64,000 nt of DNA from Tidjanibacter sp. (GCA_017503805.1 JAFVSJ010000004.1:1-64000); one strand, 5' to 3'; positions 30,323 through 39,483 are shown, counted from the stretch's first letter. Notes: generated from the sequence alone by a model not told the origin. Numbers and translations: made by a program.

Positions 30323-30984
30323 ATAGTTCTCGACTTTGGTTTGGGTTTGCAATTAATAATCTCTTCCTGTTGATGTGGCTTCTCAATTTTGGGTGCCGAC
30401 TCTTCCGGGTGGTCTTGACCAAATCGAACCCACCCATTCGGTTCTCCTTCCTCTCTTACCCACTCTGCCACATTTTGATCTTCCGGATAGGGGTAAGTAT
30501 TTTGGGCGTGATAGAGCTGATATTTAAGATATTGCTCCACCCTAAGCACCAAGTCTTTTAACGAAGCCATAACCCCCATCTCTTTAATTGTCAAACAGAC
30601 GTGCCCCTTAAAACTTCCGGAATATCTAATATTAGGATGCCAAACATCTGTGCGAAATCGGAAGATAGGGTTTCCATCAGCTGACGGATAATTATTGGGC
30701 AACTCAATACTCATCTTGTGCAAATAGCCAAAAACCGGCTCTCTGGGAATTGTCTCTCCTTTGACACCAACTATAGTTTTCACTCTATACCATATCTCAT
30801 ACTCCACAGGAAGACCAATAATATTCTTCCTCCTGATGATATACGAGAGAGAAGGTTGTCTTGGATTCAGGCTGGACGCTTTCCTCCTGGCACAAAGAGT
30901 ATCGAGTTCTTTCCACTCTTTGAGCAATCTCGCATCTCTACCGGACAATTCCTTCTGATTATATTTGCTAATCATCTCGTTCAT
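30319..30984 (-). CDS. E2-like ubiquitin-conjugating enzyme
   Basis: UBC-fold protein of about 221 residues that would accept the Ubl from E1 as a thioester. With the ATG at 30984 the active-site region has HPN at 116-118 and Cys130 in KGHVCLTI; the HPN-to-Cys distance and the preceding strands LPNNYPSADGNPIFRFRTDVW match eukaryotic-type E2s closely. A helix (LKDLVLRVEQYLKYQ) and YPYPEDQNVAEWV follow as in E2s. The C-terminal 40 residues are charged and may be a flexible tail. A TTG start at 31008 would add eight residues and begin right after the Ubl stop. The end overlaps the next gene by four bases. Confidence 0.92.
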   Translation of the reverse strand: MNEMISKYNQKELSGRDARLLKEWKELDTLCARRKASSLNPRQPSLSYIIRRKNIIGLPVEYEIWYRVKTIVGVKGETIPREPVFGYLHKMSIELPNNYPSADGNPIFRFRTDVWHPNIRYSGSFKGHVCLTIKEMGVMASLKDLVLRVEQYLKYQLYHAQNTYPYPEDQNVAEWVREEGEPNGWVRFGQDHPEESAPKIEKPHQQEEIINCKPKPKSRTI

Positions 30985-31008
30985 AGCCTTGTGCAGTTTT
31001 ATTAGCAA

Positions 31009-31335
31009 CTAACCGGCAATAGGAATAGATATAAGATGTAGGCGGTCTCCAGGCTGCACATTGTAATCAACGAGAGCCCTCTCTCTACCATCAGCATCCT
31101 CAAACTCCAGGATTTCTGGTTCGTCAGCATCATCAATGATTTGTCCCAACAAATACTGAATGGGGTTTCCACCATTATCGATTTTAGGTAGTTCGAATAC
31201 GGAAACAATGCTACTAATCTGATCTCTAATTGTTTTGTGAGGATCAGTAACCTTTACTTCTACTTCCTCATAAGAGGTTCCATCAATTGTAAGGTAAATG
31301 ATAAATTCATCATCAATCATTTTGTCAAATGCCAT
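31009..31335 (-). CDS. Ubiquitin-like beta-grasp modifier ending Ala-Gly
   Basis: A 108-residue beta-grasp protein: DEFIIYLTIDG, then EEVEVKVTDPHKTIRDQISSIV (strand, helix), LPKIDNGGNPIQYLLGQ, and NVQPGDRLHLISIPIAG at the end. The order and the PGDxL final strand are usual for bacterial Ubl/YukD-like modifiers. It ends with Ala-Gly and no extra residues, so no C-terminal trimming would be needed before E1 activation. It lies directly before the E2 gene and is the first gene of the conjugation block. A role as conjugated tag is inferred from genes around it. Confidence 0.85.
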   Translation of the reverse strand: MAFDKMIDDEFIIYLTIDGTSYEEVEVKVTDPHKTIRDQISSIVSVFELPKIDNGGNPIQYLLGQIIDDADEPEILEFEDADGRERALVDYNVQPGDRLHLISIPIAG

Positions 31336-31374
31336 AACTGTAAGTTTTTTTATGAGTTAATAATTATTTATGGT

Positions 31375-32409
31375 CTATAGACTCCACGCTCCTCGTGGTT
31401 TATTATAATTGGGAGTTCTATACTCCTCGAAACCGTTCTTGATAACAATACATTGAAACGAATCCTCAGACATAGAACAAGGTTTTTCCATCCCATATTT
31501 GTATAAAGCAAGTTCATACCTGTTGGCTTGTGTATCTATATGAACTAACATATCTAATTGGGCCTCTTTGTTATCGGCACATACCTGCTCGAACTGCAAG
31601 TGCAACTTCTCCATATCCATCCAGAAACAAACCATATAATTGGCCTTATCACACGTATAGTTTAAGACGACCTTTCTTGGAATGCCCACTTTATGATACC
31701 TCAACAAAGAGTCGCCTCTTTCTCTATTGAAACAGCCATCAGAACAGTCATCTTCTATAAATAGCACTTCACAGTGACTTTGTTTCTCTTCCATCCACCG
31801 CTGTTCTTGCTCCAACCACGTATCAAACCACACCAAGTAGCGATATGTGTATTGCTGCATACAACTATTCATATACTCCTTACTCAAACTTGAGCGAACT
31901 TGAGGCGAACACAAATCATCATAGCAACGACATATTTCCAGCGTTTGAGATTTATGATATGTTATATTGTTTGGCCCACCTGCGTCCAATTCCACGGCAT
32001 CAAACCAATTAACAAGCACCTGTTTCTTTAATCCTCTTGCCCACACCGCCAAACCACCGTAGGGAGCCATACCCACGACTATTTCCTCAAATTTCTCCGA
32101 TTCATTGGCAGATGAGGTGTTAGACCATAGTTCTTTCAAAAGAGAAACCGAGATTTCACCCTCACCCATATACCATTTCCGTTCTGCAACAGACAGATAT
32201 ACCACACGTAATGCAATCGGTAGTGGATAAGATGTTTTATCCATTATGTGAGTCATAGAAGCGCATCCCCAATCGCCCACAAATGGCAGGCATTCAGGTA
32301 TATCCAACGCCATCTCACCGCCCTCGCATAACACCATCGCATATTGTGTTATAACAGGAGCTCCTTCATATGCCGAGCCGGCCAATGTATATTCATAGTT
32401 CCGTATCAT
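31375..32409 (-). CDS. DUF2931-like protein, probable immunity partner of the lipase
   Basis: A 344-residue protein resembling the DUF2931 family, with YEYTLAGSAYEGAPVITQYAMVLCEGGEMALD, then LRVVYLSVAERKWYMGEG, and the marker VVGMAPYGGLAVWARGL. DUF2931 proteins are often encoded beside T6SS lipase effectors and are thought to protect the producer. No clear signal peptide or lipobox, unlike most members. The C-half has a second similar region (VVLNYTCDKANYMVCFWMDMEKLHLQFEQV), so the protein may be a tandem form. Its ATG overlaps the stop of the lipase gene by four bases, the usual effector-immunity coupling. Confidence 0.65.
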   Translation of the reverse strand: MIRNYEYTLAGSAYEGAPVITQYAMVLCEGGEMALDIPECLPFVGDWGCASMTHIMDKTSYPLPIALRVVYLSVAERKWYMGEGEISVSLLKELWSNTSSANESEKFEEIVVGMAPYGGLAVWARGLKKQVLVNWFDAVELDAGGPNNITYHKSQTLEICRCYDDLCSPQVRSSLSKEYMNSCMQQYTYRYLVWFDTWLEQEQRWMEEKQSHCEVLFIEDDCSDGCFNRERGDSLLRYHKVGIPRKVVLNYTCDKANYMVCFWMDMEKLHLQFEQVCADNKEAQLDMLVHIDTQANRYELALYKYGMEKPCSMSEDSFQCIVIKNGFEEYRTPNYNKPRGAWSL

Positions 32410-34058
32410 ACAAACACCATATCCTTATAATCAAACATATAGTGAATGCTATTATCGGACTCATTACCCCTATAGACATAGCGACACAAGTCACTAACAA
32501 ATCCATTATGTCGCCTGCCCGGCTCATTACCCACATCTGCGGCTTCGTGTAGGGAGTCAGAACAAGAGAAGTGGAGATATTTTTGCCTTATTCTCCTATA
32601 TTCATCAGATGTGAGTTTATTGCCAAACATATAACAATATCTACCATCCTTATTAAACAGTCCACTTAATTTTCCCCACATAGCTGACAATTCGACGTCT
32701 TTAGGGAGTGGATACTTCCACGTAGGATATGTTGCAAACAGCCGAGTCAAAACACTATCAGGCCCTTGAGTAGTTTGCATTGTCGCTCTATCATACATAA
32801 ATTTCAATGATATGTTGCTGTATTGATTTTGAGGATTGGGCCAATGTTTTATTGTAACCTCTTTATCTGTTTCTTTGCAAATCTCTCGATTCTCGTCATC
32901 TACCCAACCTAGAGATTGGAGTAATTCGCCTGAGACATATTCCCACTCTCCATCGACAATAGGATTGCCCACGCACATACGTGTGTATACTTTATTTTTT
33001 AATACCCCGTTGCTCGTATATTTAGCCAATGACTTTCCGCTCGGATCATCATCTATTCCATATCCGCCACCGATATCAGAGTGGCAGCCTGGAATAAACA
33101 ATTCTATGCTATTTGCAGGTAATGATTCTCCAAAATCGGTAATTGCGAAGTTAGCCCTAAACTCATCTAATGCACATATATGGCACGAGCTCTTCACATT
33201 ATCCAACGATTGGGAGTACAACCCATAGTTCCGAGCATTATCTCGATGAAAATTACTCCACATCTCGGTTCGAGAAAGTAAGGGTGTTTCTCTCCAACTT
33301 GCATCACCTTCTTGCTCATTTAGAAAACCCATAGCTGAAACAGTATCATACACACCCAAAAAATCTACCGTTACACTATTGACCCTCTGCTTGATTTCAT
33401 CCAAAAAAGAGACGCGACCATTAGTAAATAAATTGCCGGCTAAATAATTGTTAAATTCGTGTTCTCGAGGTAGTACCTGCCCTTCTTCTCTGGCAATTAG
33501 ATAGGATAATAATCTGGCACAAGTGGCACCGCGACTAAAACCAAAAACATAGAAATGGATATTTCGTATCTTCGATAAGCCTCTATGTATTTCAATGGAG
33601 ATCTGATTGTATATGTATTGTACTGCTTTGCTAACCTTGGCGACAACACCGGATGAACCGAGTCCAAAGCCCAAACCAATCACCGGTTTACCATTTACCA
33701 CGAAATCTGCCACCGAATTTTCTGCCATAAAACCTTCTCTACCCACACCCTCAATATACAGCGTAACCACCTTATCATTACTATTGTGGCTCAAAGGTCT
33801 AAATAGTTTGGCAAGAATTGCAGGATTAGAAATATTACCCTTCCTATTCCAGTCTATAGTATTGTTTAGGGCCCTATTCTCTTCATTGCGACCTAAAATA
33901 TCTACTCGACCTTGTAAATGCAACCAATCTGTCCACTTTCCGTTATTGGCATTATTATTGGTACCATCAAAGAACACCCCTATATGTATATCGCGCTCGC
34001 AGAGAGCACTTTCTGCCCTTTCCTCGTATTCGGCGTTATTTGCACCAACAATCTCCAT
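32406..34058 (-). CDS. DUF2235 alpha/beta-hydrolase, probable Tle1-like T6SS lipase effector
   Basis: A 550-residue putative phospholipase. The Ser-hydrolase elbow is Gly-Phe-Ser175-Arg-Gly in FYVFGFSRGATCARLLSY, with a DUF2235 opening IHIGVFFDGTNNN (residues 24-36) and the later GCHSDIGGGYG segment that carries the Asp/His part of the active site. Such proteins include the Tle1 class of T6SS phospholipase effectors. The ATG at 34058 is preferred to a TTG at 34073. It directly follows the PAAR-like tip and VgrG genes, so loading on the spike is plausible; the family also includes housekeeping lipases, so effector status is inferred from position. Confidence 0.8.
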   Translation of the reverse strand: MEIVGANNAEYEERAESALCERDIHIGVFFDGTNNNANNGKWTDWLHLQGRVDILGRNEENRALNNTIDWNRKGNISNPAILAKLFRPLSHNSNDKVVTLYIEGVGREGFMAENSVADFVVNGKPVIGLGFGLGSSGVVAKVSKAVQYIYNQISIEIHRGLSKIRNIHFYVFGFSRGATCARLLSYLIAREEGQVLPREHEFNNYLAGNLFTNGRVSFLDEIKQRVNSVTVDFLGVYDTVSAMGFLNEQEGDASWRETPLLSRTEMWSNFHRDNARNYGLYSQSLDNVKSSCHICALDEFRANFAITDFGESLPANSIELFIPGCHSDIGGGYGIDDDPSGKSLAKYTSNGVLKNKVYTRMCVGNPIVDGEWEYVSGELLQSLGWVDDENREICKETDKEVTIKHWPNPQNQYSNISLKFMYDRATMQTTQGPDSVLTRLFATYPTWKYPLPKDVELSAMWGKLSGLFNKDGRYCYMFGNKLTSDEYRRIRQKYLHFSCSDSLHEAADVGNEPGRRHNGFVSDLCRYVYRGNESDNSIHYMFDYKDMVFV

Positions 34059-34087
34059 AACAATAATTATCAACTATCAGCCCTAAT

Positions 34088-34519
34088 TTACATCTGCTTG
34101 AATTGTGAACTCGGTTCCCTACTCATATCAGGGCTACCGGTATTTCTCTGTCCGTCAGACTCAATGGTGATTATTCCACCCCAAGCACATCTGCAAATTG
34201 ACGACCTCAATAGAGCCGGCTGGTTTTCAATGAGATAATCATTCTTACCACCTTGCCATTTACTCATAGTATTTGGGATGCAGGGTTGGGGCGTCAAACG
34301 ACCTTTATTAGCAATAGTCGCCGCCTTGGTCGGTGGAAAACCAAGTGTGTGACACTTACCAAAAGGGGGTATATTCACCTTAGATATGTGGTCACTAATA
34401 TTTGCTGCAGGTTCTTCGGTCAGTTTAACTGTTCTGGAAGGAAGGACCTTGAGTTTTGAAGGTTGATCCCCAAAGCAACACCTCAACACAGCATTAGAAG
34501 TCACATAAGAATCTGCCAT
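34088..34519 (-). CDS. PAAR-like (DUF4280) spike-tip protein
   Basis: A 143-residue protein of the DUF4280 PAAR-like type: SYVTSNAVLRCCFGDQPSKLKVLP opening, SKVNIPPFGKCHTLGFPPTKAATIANKG centre, and QPALLRSSICRCAWGGIITI near the end. Cysteines at the opening, centre and end probably bind a metal that sharpens the VgrG tip. It lies four bases after vgrG and before the lipase gene, as expected for a tip that carries an effector. There is no effector fusion in this gene. Confidence 0.85.
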   Translation of the reverse strand: MADSYVTSNAVLRCCFGDQPSKLKVLPSRTVKLTEEPAANISDHISKVNIPPFGKCHTLGFPPTKAATIANKGRLTPQPCIPNTMSKWQGGKNDYLIENQPALLRSSICRCAWGGIITIESDGQRNTGSPDMSREPSSQFKQM

Positions 34520-34523
34520 AGTT

Positions 34524-36536
34524 CTAATTGACTTTCACTGTAGATGACTTTATTTCTATCTTAGAACCAGCATTGATATTCATCGAATTTTCTGCCTTTT
34601 GCTGATGTACATTAGAATAGAGAAGCATTTTGTCCGAAGCCTCTTCCCTAATATTTTCTGCCGTCACCTGTAATTTGTGGGCAATCTGTTCATCCTTGTT
34701 ATTGTTAACCTTCACAAAACTATTTGACTCGACTGTCAAATAATCATTGTTCTTTATCGTTGATGACCTATCATTACCCACTACCTCAACTATGTCATTT
34801 GATGCTGTTCTGTGCATGTCATTATCGGCATTCATAAAATAATCCTTGCTGGCACTTGCATCAATATTATTCCCTGCACGCATAATAATATCATTTTTTG
34901 CGTGTAGTTCAATGTTGCCTGTAGACTCCAATTTGATGAGTTTTTCATCTGTAGAGAAAGTCAAGATGTAGTTTTCCTTCAGATTATCATAGATTCGGAT
35001 ATAACCATCTTCTCCCTCATCGTGTATCTCAATTGTATGACCATTTCGAGTCCTAATGGCTTTTATCTTATTGTGCCCATTGTTATTTGCGAGCCACGCT
35101 CCGTCCGGATTGCCAACTCCATTGTATAATGTACCCTTGACGTATGGGCGTTCCGCATTACCTCCTTCGAAGTCAATCATAACCTCTTCTCCCACTTCGG
35201 GAATGAAGCTAAACCCTTTGCCCCCTCCAGCGTATGGTTGTGACATTCTTATCCAAGGAGTTATCATATTGTCGTCAAGCATTGCCTGCCAATCGAATTG
35301 AACCCTTACTCGACCTAAGTCATTTGGATCTTCATTATCAACAACCTTGGCACGGCACGAAGGCGCGACAGGATATACATCAGTATTGAAATATGGAGGA
35401 TAATCGCAGCCTATGGGTAACCCCTTGAATACATTACTATAAACCTTATCTTTAGAAAAATAATGCAATAGTTCGGTTATAAGTATTTCATCTTGTACCA
35501 CAGGACTTTTTTTATGACTGCTATGGTCTATATAGTTGTCCTCAATAATCAAAACTCCTCCAATCTTGATTTTTGAGCAATATGTTTCACCTGAATATGT
35601 AAGCATAGAGGCTTTCTCTCCTCTGGCTTGGGTTTTGGTAGAGATAGCCAAAATCTGCTCTCGACCATCTTCATCTGCATAACCTCCCGAATGAAGATTC
35701 TGCAAAGTATTCTTAATATAATTGTCTTGAGATGCATTAAAAACGCACTCACTCAAGTCATTATATTTTCGTTGCATTTCCTCCAATCCCTCTTTCTGAT
35801 TTGCAGAATAGGAGTTGTAAGAACTTGCTATATGATTAAATGCAACGTGCTGCATTTTCATATCGATATTGTAAACCGGAATATCCTGACTCGGATACAT
35901 TAATTTGACCGATTGTCCAACGGGCAATTTGCCAAAAACAAGTTTTTCCCCAGAATGATACATCCATTCCCCGTAACGCTGCGCCAATCGACAAAGAAAT
36001 TGGTAATTCGTTTCGTTGTACTGTACACAATATGGGATTATGGCAGAATAACGAGCATCTGCCTCTACGTCCAACACACCACTATAATCATCTACGACAT
36101 CATTGACTATCTCATTAAGAGTAAGCCCCTCAAAAGATTTGCAATTAGGATTATCATTGAGCAAGGCGTCATAACTTTCAGCCGTCACATTGATATAGTA
36201 TTGACTATGACTTCTTCTGCCAACAGCCGAAGTGATTACACCGACAAACACGATCTCTTCCAATTTATCGGGATCATCGTGAGGAGAAATAATCTCAGTT
36301 TGCAATAATACTGTCATCTGTTTGCCAATCACCTGGCCACAGATTGAGAATAACGCCTCACTCATAGCCTCCTCGGGTCCTTTATGCATAGTAAACATAA
36401 GTGTATTGGGAGAAAGCAGGCGTTGAAATAGAGAAAAATTATCCAAATGCCATACTTCACCATCGAGTTCAATATCAAACTCTGATGATTTCACGCCATC
36501 GATAGAAATAGAGATATTTTTAATAGATATTGACAT
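34524..36536 (-). CDS. vgrG: T6SS spike protein VgrG/TssI
   Basis: A 670-residue VgrG. The N-half has the gp27-like barrel (FNRLLSPNTLMFTMH-type segment near 40-50, CGQVIGKQMTVLLQTEI) and the gp5-like OB part starts near 380 with CRAKVVDNEDPNDLGRVRVQFDW and IRMSQPYAGGGKGFSFIPEVGEEVMIDFEGGN, the VgrG signature. The last part is a repeated beta-helix needle (LHAKNDIIMRAGNN, ...). It ends without an extra effector domain. It follows the hcp genes by 17 bases and precedes the PAAR-like gene. Confidence 0.95.
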   Translation of the reverse strand: MSISIKNISISIDGVKSSEFDIELDGEVWHLDNFSLFQRLLSPNTLMFTMHKGPEEAMSEALFSICGQVIGKQMTVLLQTEIISPHDDPDKLEEIVFVGVITSAVGRRSHSQYYINVTAESYDALLNDNPNCKSFEGLTLNEIVNDVVDDYSGVLDVEADARYSAIIPYCVQYNETNYQFLCRLAQRYGEWMYHSGEKLVFGKLPVGQSVKLMYPSQDIPVYNIDMKMQHVAFNHIASSYNSYSANQKEGLEEMQRKYNDLSECVFNASQDNYIKNTLQNLHSGGYADEDGREQILAISTKTQARGEKASMLTYSGETYCSKIKIGGVLIIEDNYIDHSSHKKSPVVQDEILITELLHYFSKDKVYSNVFKGLPIGCDYPPYFNTDVYPVAPSCRAKVVDNEDPNDLGRVRVQFDWQAMLDDNMITPWIRMSQPYAGGGKGFSFIPEVGEEVMIDFEGGNAERPYVKGTLYNGVGNPDGAWLANNNGHNKIKAIRTRNGHTIEIHDEGEDGYIRIYDNLKENYILTFSTDEKLIKLESTGNIELHAKNDIIMRAGNNIDASASKDYFMNADNDMHRTASNDIVEVVGNDRSSTIKNNDYLTVESNSFVKVNNNKDEQIAHKLQVTAENIREEASDKMLLYSNVHQQKAENSMNINAGSKIEIKSSTVKVN

Positions 36537-36553
36537 ATGGATAAACCGTCATT

Positions 36554-37039
36554 TTAGAACAAATCTCCAGCACCTAAACGACCTATTTCGTGCTCAAAAC
36601 GATTACGCATATCACCCAAAACACCACCCCACTCATTGACCAACATTACACTATCACTGACACCAATCCTAAGTACCTCTGCACTAATGGTTATGGTAGT
36701 ATACATCAACTTTTGGTCGTTGTCATTAAAATAGTCCTTTAACCTTATGCAATAGGCATTTATGAATTGAATGGTCTTGAAACTGCGTTTATTATTATGA
36801 GAATAAACACAAAAACGAAACAGTCCTGACTTAACCTCGGTTTTATGGATCATCCACTTATAGAAAAACACATCGTCATCGCTAGTAGCTGGCATCACAA
36901 ATGTGATCTGGCCTCCCATAGGACGAGATGTAGGTTTTCCGGTATCATCAACCGTTTGAGTGAACTCATATTCGCATTCAACCACGCCATATGTCCGATC
37001 GGTTCCATCAAGTATTTTCAAATATCCCTGCAGTGCCAT
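36554..37039 (-). CDS. tssD: Hcp-like tube protein TssD, second copy with C-terminal extension
   Basis: A 161-residue Bacteroidetes TssD/Hcp-like protein. It shares the pattern of the neighbouring hcp: opening strand, VECEYEFTQTVDDTGKPTSRPMGGQITFVM, then WMIHKTEVKSGLFRF, and TTITISAEVLRIG. It carries an additional 25 residues (NEWGGVLGDMRNRFEHEIGRL...) beyond the first Hcp. It may be a specialised tube or cap subunit rather than the bulk tube. A strong hairpin separates it from the first hcp, which may lower its expression. Confidence 0.78.
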   Translation of the reverse strand: MALQGYLKILDGTDRTYGVVECEYEFTQTVDDTGKPTSRPMGGQITFVMPATSDDDVFFYKWMIHKTEVKSGLFRFCVYSHNNKRSFKTIQFINAYCIRLKDYFNDNDQKLMYTTITISAEVLRIGVSDSVMLVNEWGGVLGDMRNRFEHEIGRLGAGDLF

Positions 37040-37055
37040 TGGTTTGGGTATTAAT

Positions 37056-37081
37056 CGTCAGGAGGCGGTTGCCTCCTGACG
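37056..37081 (-). other. Intercistronic hairpin between the two hcp genes
   Basis: A perfect 11-bp stem (37056-37066 with 37071-37081) with a 4-base loop lies 12 bases after the stop of the first hcp. No T-run follows on the minus strand, so it looks more like an RNA-stability or partial-attenuation element than a full terminator. Confidence 0.65.
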
Positions 37082-37093
37082 AATCTGATACAA

Positions 37094-37513
37094 TTAGTTA
37101 TCTACAGTCCAACGGTTGTTGTGACGAGCATTGCCAATCTGGATTTCCTTGCAGGTAATAGTAAACTCCTCATACTGGTGAATCTCTCTCTCATCCTGCA
37201 TCTTAGACGAATCGTAGGTCTCGGAGTACTCAACAACGTAACCTTCCTTGAAAGACAGATGTTTCATCTCACCGCCCTGACGATTGGGGAACGAAATAGT
37301 GCCACTCTTGCTCATATAAGTATCACACATCCACTCCAAAATATCGGTATTACCATCATCGTTGGATTTAACCTTAAGCTGGATCTTGCCACCACGTGTA
37401 GTACCTGTGGGCTGACCCTGAACATCTGTGTGCTGATTGAGTTCGTACCTTACGAATTCAACCTCACGCTCCTGAATGCCATCGGCATTGATAGTACAAG
37501 TTCTTGTAGCCAT
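37094..37513 (-). CDS. tssD: Hcp tube protein TssD
   Basis: A 139-residue Hcp-type subunit of the secreted tube. The characteristic Bacteroidetes TssD strands are EREVEFVRYELNQHTDVQGQPTGTTRGGKIQLKV, then ILEWMCDTYMSKSGTISFP and EFTITCKEIQIGNARHNNRW. It follows tssC by 38 bases. Position directly behind the sheath genes and ahead of a hairpin fits a need for many copies. Confidence 0.85.
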   Translation of the reverse strand: MATRTCTINADGIQEREVEFVRYELNQHTDVQGQPTGTTRGGKIQLKVKSNDDGNTDILEWMCDTYMSKSGTISFPNRQGGEMKHLSFKEGYVVEYSETYDSSKMQDEREIHQYEEFTITCKEIQIGNARHNNRWTVDN

Positions 37514-37551
37514 AATAATTGAATTTATTAATTAATAATAGGTTTGGGTAT

Positions 37552-38925
37552 TTATTGCACCTTCTGATCCCAATCCACACCAGCTGTACCATTATGACCG
37601 GTCAACTCGATTAGGAAGTTTTTAGCTGCAAAGAAAGGTTTCATCTCAACTTGTATGCTGATATCTTTCGTCTTGGGATCCTGATTTATTCCTTTGAGAC
37701 TATAATTCTCGATAAGCTTGCCGGGGCCTTTGTAATCACTCAAGAAGTCGTGAATGGCCTGCTGCAACTCGGCCTTGACTTGCGGATTCCAATTGATAAA
37801 AGCTTCGTCGTTGAAGAAATTTTGGAACACCTTTCCAATCCAGTCAAAAACTCTAACGATAGGATACTCCTGCAAACCCATTGTTGCACCATTATACAAA
37901 GACCTATTGGAGAAGGCCATAGTTCGACCATCCTCTTCAACCATAGGTATTACACCTTGATCAATGAGTGAGGCAATCTCCGATTTCCTCAAATCCATTC
38001 GAGCTCCTTTGACATTTGACAATGTGCCATATTTTTTGCCCGCAGCACCCTGAGCGATAACAACCTCATCTGTATTGGACATCCTACCGGCAAGCGCCGC
38101 CGATGCAGGAATAAACAAGTCCTCATCTTCGCCTGCAATGTCGGATTTCTTTCTGCCTACCAAATAATTGCAAGTCATAATCATATTGGACAGGTATGCC
38201 TCTTGACCCTGAAGACTTGCGTCATCCAACTCATCCTTGAGCATTTCAAAGTTCATACTATCCTTAAAGTCTGTAATCATAAGGACCTTATTCTTATATG
38301 CGGTTTGAGCCCACATTCTAACGGCCTCCCCATCGCCTAAATATCCGGGGACAACCAACATACTATAGTTGTTCTTCAAGCTCAAGCGATCGTAGTATTG
38401 CTCCAACTCATCTCTAACTGCCAAAGTGTCCTCAGAATCATTGTCGGTCAACTCCTCTTTATTGACATTCATCAATGTAATACAATCCACCTTGCCTTGA
38501 CTCGCATTGGCAAAGAAAGAGTCAAGTGCACGATATGTAACCTCAAGATTCATTATCTCACTATGTATATTGAAGAGGTTGTTCTTGAGATTCTGTTCAG
38601 CTTTATTACACTCTTGTTTACAAATATCGATGATTTCCATAGGATCAACACCTCCCTGCTCGAGAATATTCACCCACAAAGCGATCTCGTTTTTCAGCTT
38701 TTTCCTTGCTTCTGCATAAGCCGAATCCGACAAAAAAATATTCTTCACCGCTTTTTTTCGGGGATCCATATTCTCTACACCCTTTACAAGACCTTTGAGA
38801 AGTTGAAATCCTCCATATTTATCAAGTCCACCGATACTGTTCTGGAGCAGTTCGGCAGGGTTATCTATTCTTTCTCTCAACTCCAGCGACTCTACACTTG
38901 CGAGTTTTTTTTCTTCTGCTGCCAT
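37552..38925 (-). CDS. tssC: T6SS contractile sheath large subunit TssC
   Basis: A 457-residue sheath protein that assembles with TssB. Landmarks are LKNEIALWVNILEQGGVDPMEII, LEVTYRALDSFFANA, the strand KVLMITDFKD, and IPASAALAGRMSNTDEVVIAQGAAGKKYGTL in the centre. The end NWNPQVKAELQQAIHDFLSDYKGPGKLIENYSL and IQVEMKPFFAAKNFLIELTGHN is the usual terminal module. It follows tssB by 34 bases. Confidence 0.92.
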   Translation of the reverse strand: MAAEEKKLASVESLELRERIDNPAELLQNSIGGLDKYGGFQLLKGLVKGVENMDPRKKAVKNIFLSDSAYAEARKKLKNEIALWVNILEQGGVDPMEIIDICKQECNKAEQNLKNNLFNIHSEIMNLEVTYRALDSFFANASQGKVDCITLMNVNKEELTDNDSEDTLAVRDELEQYYDRLSLKNNYSMLVVPGYLGDGEAVRMWAQTAYKNKVLMITDFKDSMNFEMLKDELDDASLQGQEAYLSNMIMTCNYLVGRKKSDIAGEDEDLFIPASAALAGRMSNTDEVVIAQGAAGKKYGTLSNVKGARMDLRKSEIASLIDQGVIPMVEEDGRTMAFSNRSLYNGATMGLQEYPIVRVFDWIGKVFQNFFNDEAFINWNPQVKAELQQAIHDFLSDYKGPGKLIENYSLKGINQDPKTKDISIQVEMKPFFAAKNFLIELTGHNGTAGVDWDQKVQ

Positions 38926-38959
38926 ATTTGTATTGAATTATAATTTCATTTGAAAAAGT

Positions 38960-39415
38960 CTACTCGGCATCCTCTAACTCTGCCAATAACGCTTTCAATG
39001 CATTTTTGAGATTTTCTTTAGAAGATTCATCTTTGAGCGTATTCCTCAATGTTTTGTTCTTCTCCAACTGACGCACAACCGAATTATATGCCTCAATTTT
39101 AGCTTTTTTACCACTCAAGAAATCGCTTTGGGCAATCAATTGCTCATCTTCGAAATCCTTAATTTGCTTAAACTCGAAATTCTCATACAATACACCACCG
39201 TTTTCAGATTCAAGAGCGACACCCTCCTTCGTAGGCTGATAATGTTCAAACACCTCTTTCATACTTTTGGGCCTGAATCCCTGGCGGGCTTCATCCGTAT
39301 TGGGTGCAACGTCAGTAAATTGGTCTGCATAAAGAGTCCTATTCTGAGGGAACTCAATAATGCCATCTTGCGCATTTGCATCCAAGACTTTTGTAATAAC
39401 TGTCTTCCTTGCCAT
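38960..39415 (-). CDS. tssB: T6SS contractile sheath small subunit TssB
   Basis: A 151-residue sheath subunit. I choose the ATG at 39415 (MARKTVITKVLD); the open frame extends to 39487 with an ATG that overlaps the clpV stop by four bases, so a longer form is possible. Diagnostic parts are RQGFRPKSMKEVFEHYQP, then FEDEQLIAQSDFLSGKKAKIEAYNSVV and a charged helical end (LRNTLKDESSKENLKNALKALLAELE). It forms the sheath with TssC just downstream. Confidence 0.88.
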   Translation of the reverse strand: MARKTVITKVLDANAQDGIIEFPQNRTLYADQFTDVAPNTDEARQGFRPKSMKEVFEHYQPTKEGVALESENGGVLYENFEFKQIKDFEDEQLIAQSDFLSGKKAKIEAYNSVVRQLEKNKTLRNTLKDESSKENLKNALKALLAELEDAE

Positions 39416-39483
39416 ACTTTGTCTATTATGTGTTAATGTAATGTTGTCTCTATGGAAATGACCAAACAATCTTTGCCAAAAAC

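Noticed and set aside
30985..31008. TTG start for the E2 gene
   Set aside because: ATG at 30984 is the more usual start; the eight-residue extension carries no conserved feature. It cannot be fully excluded.
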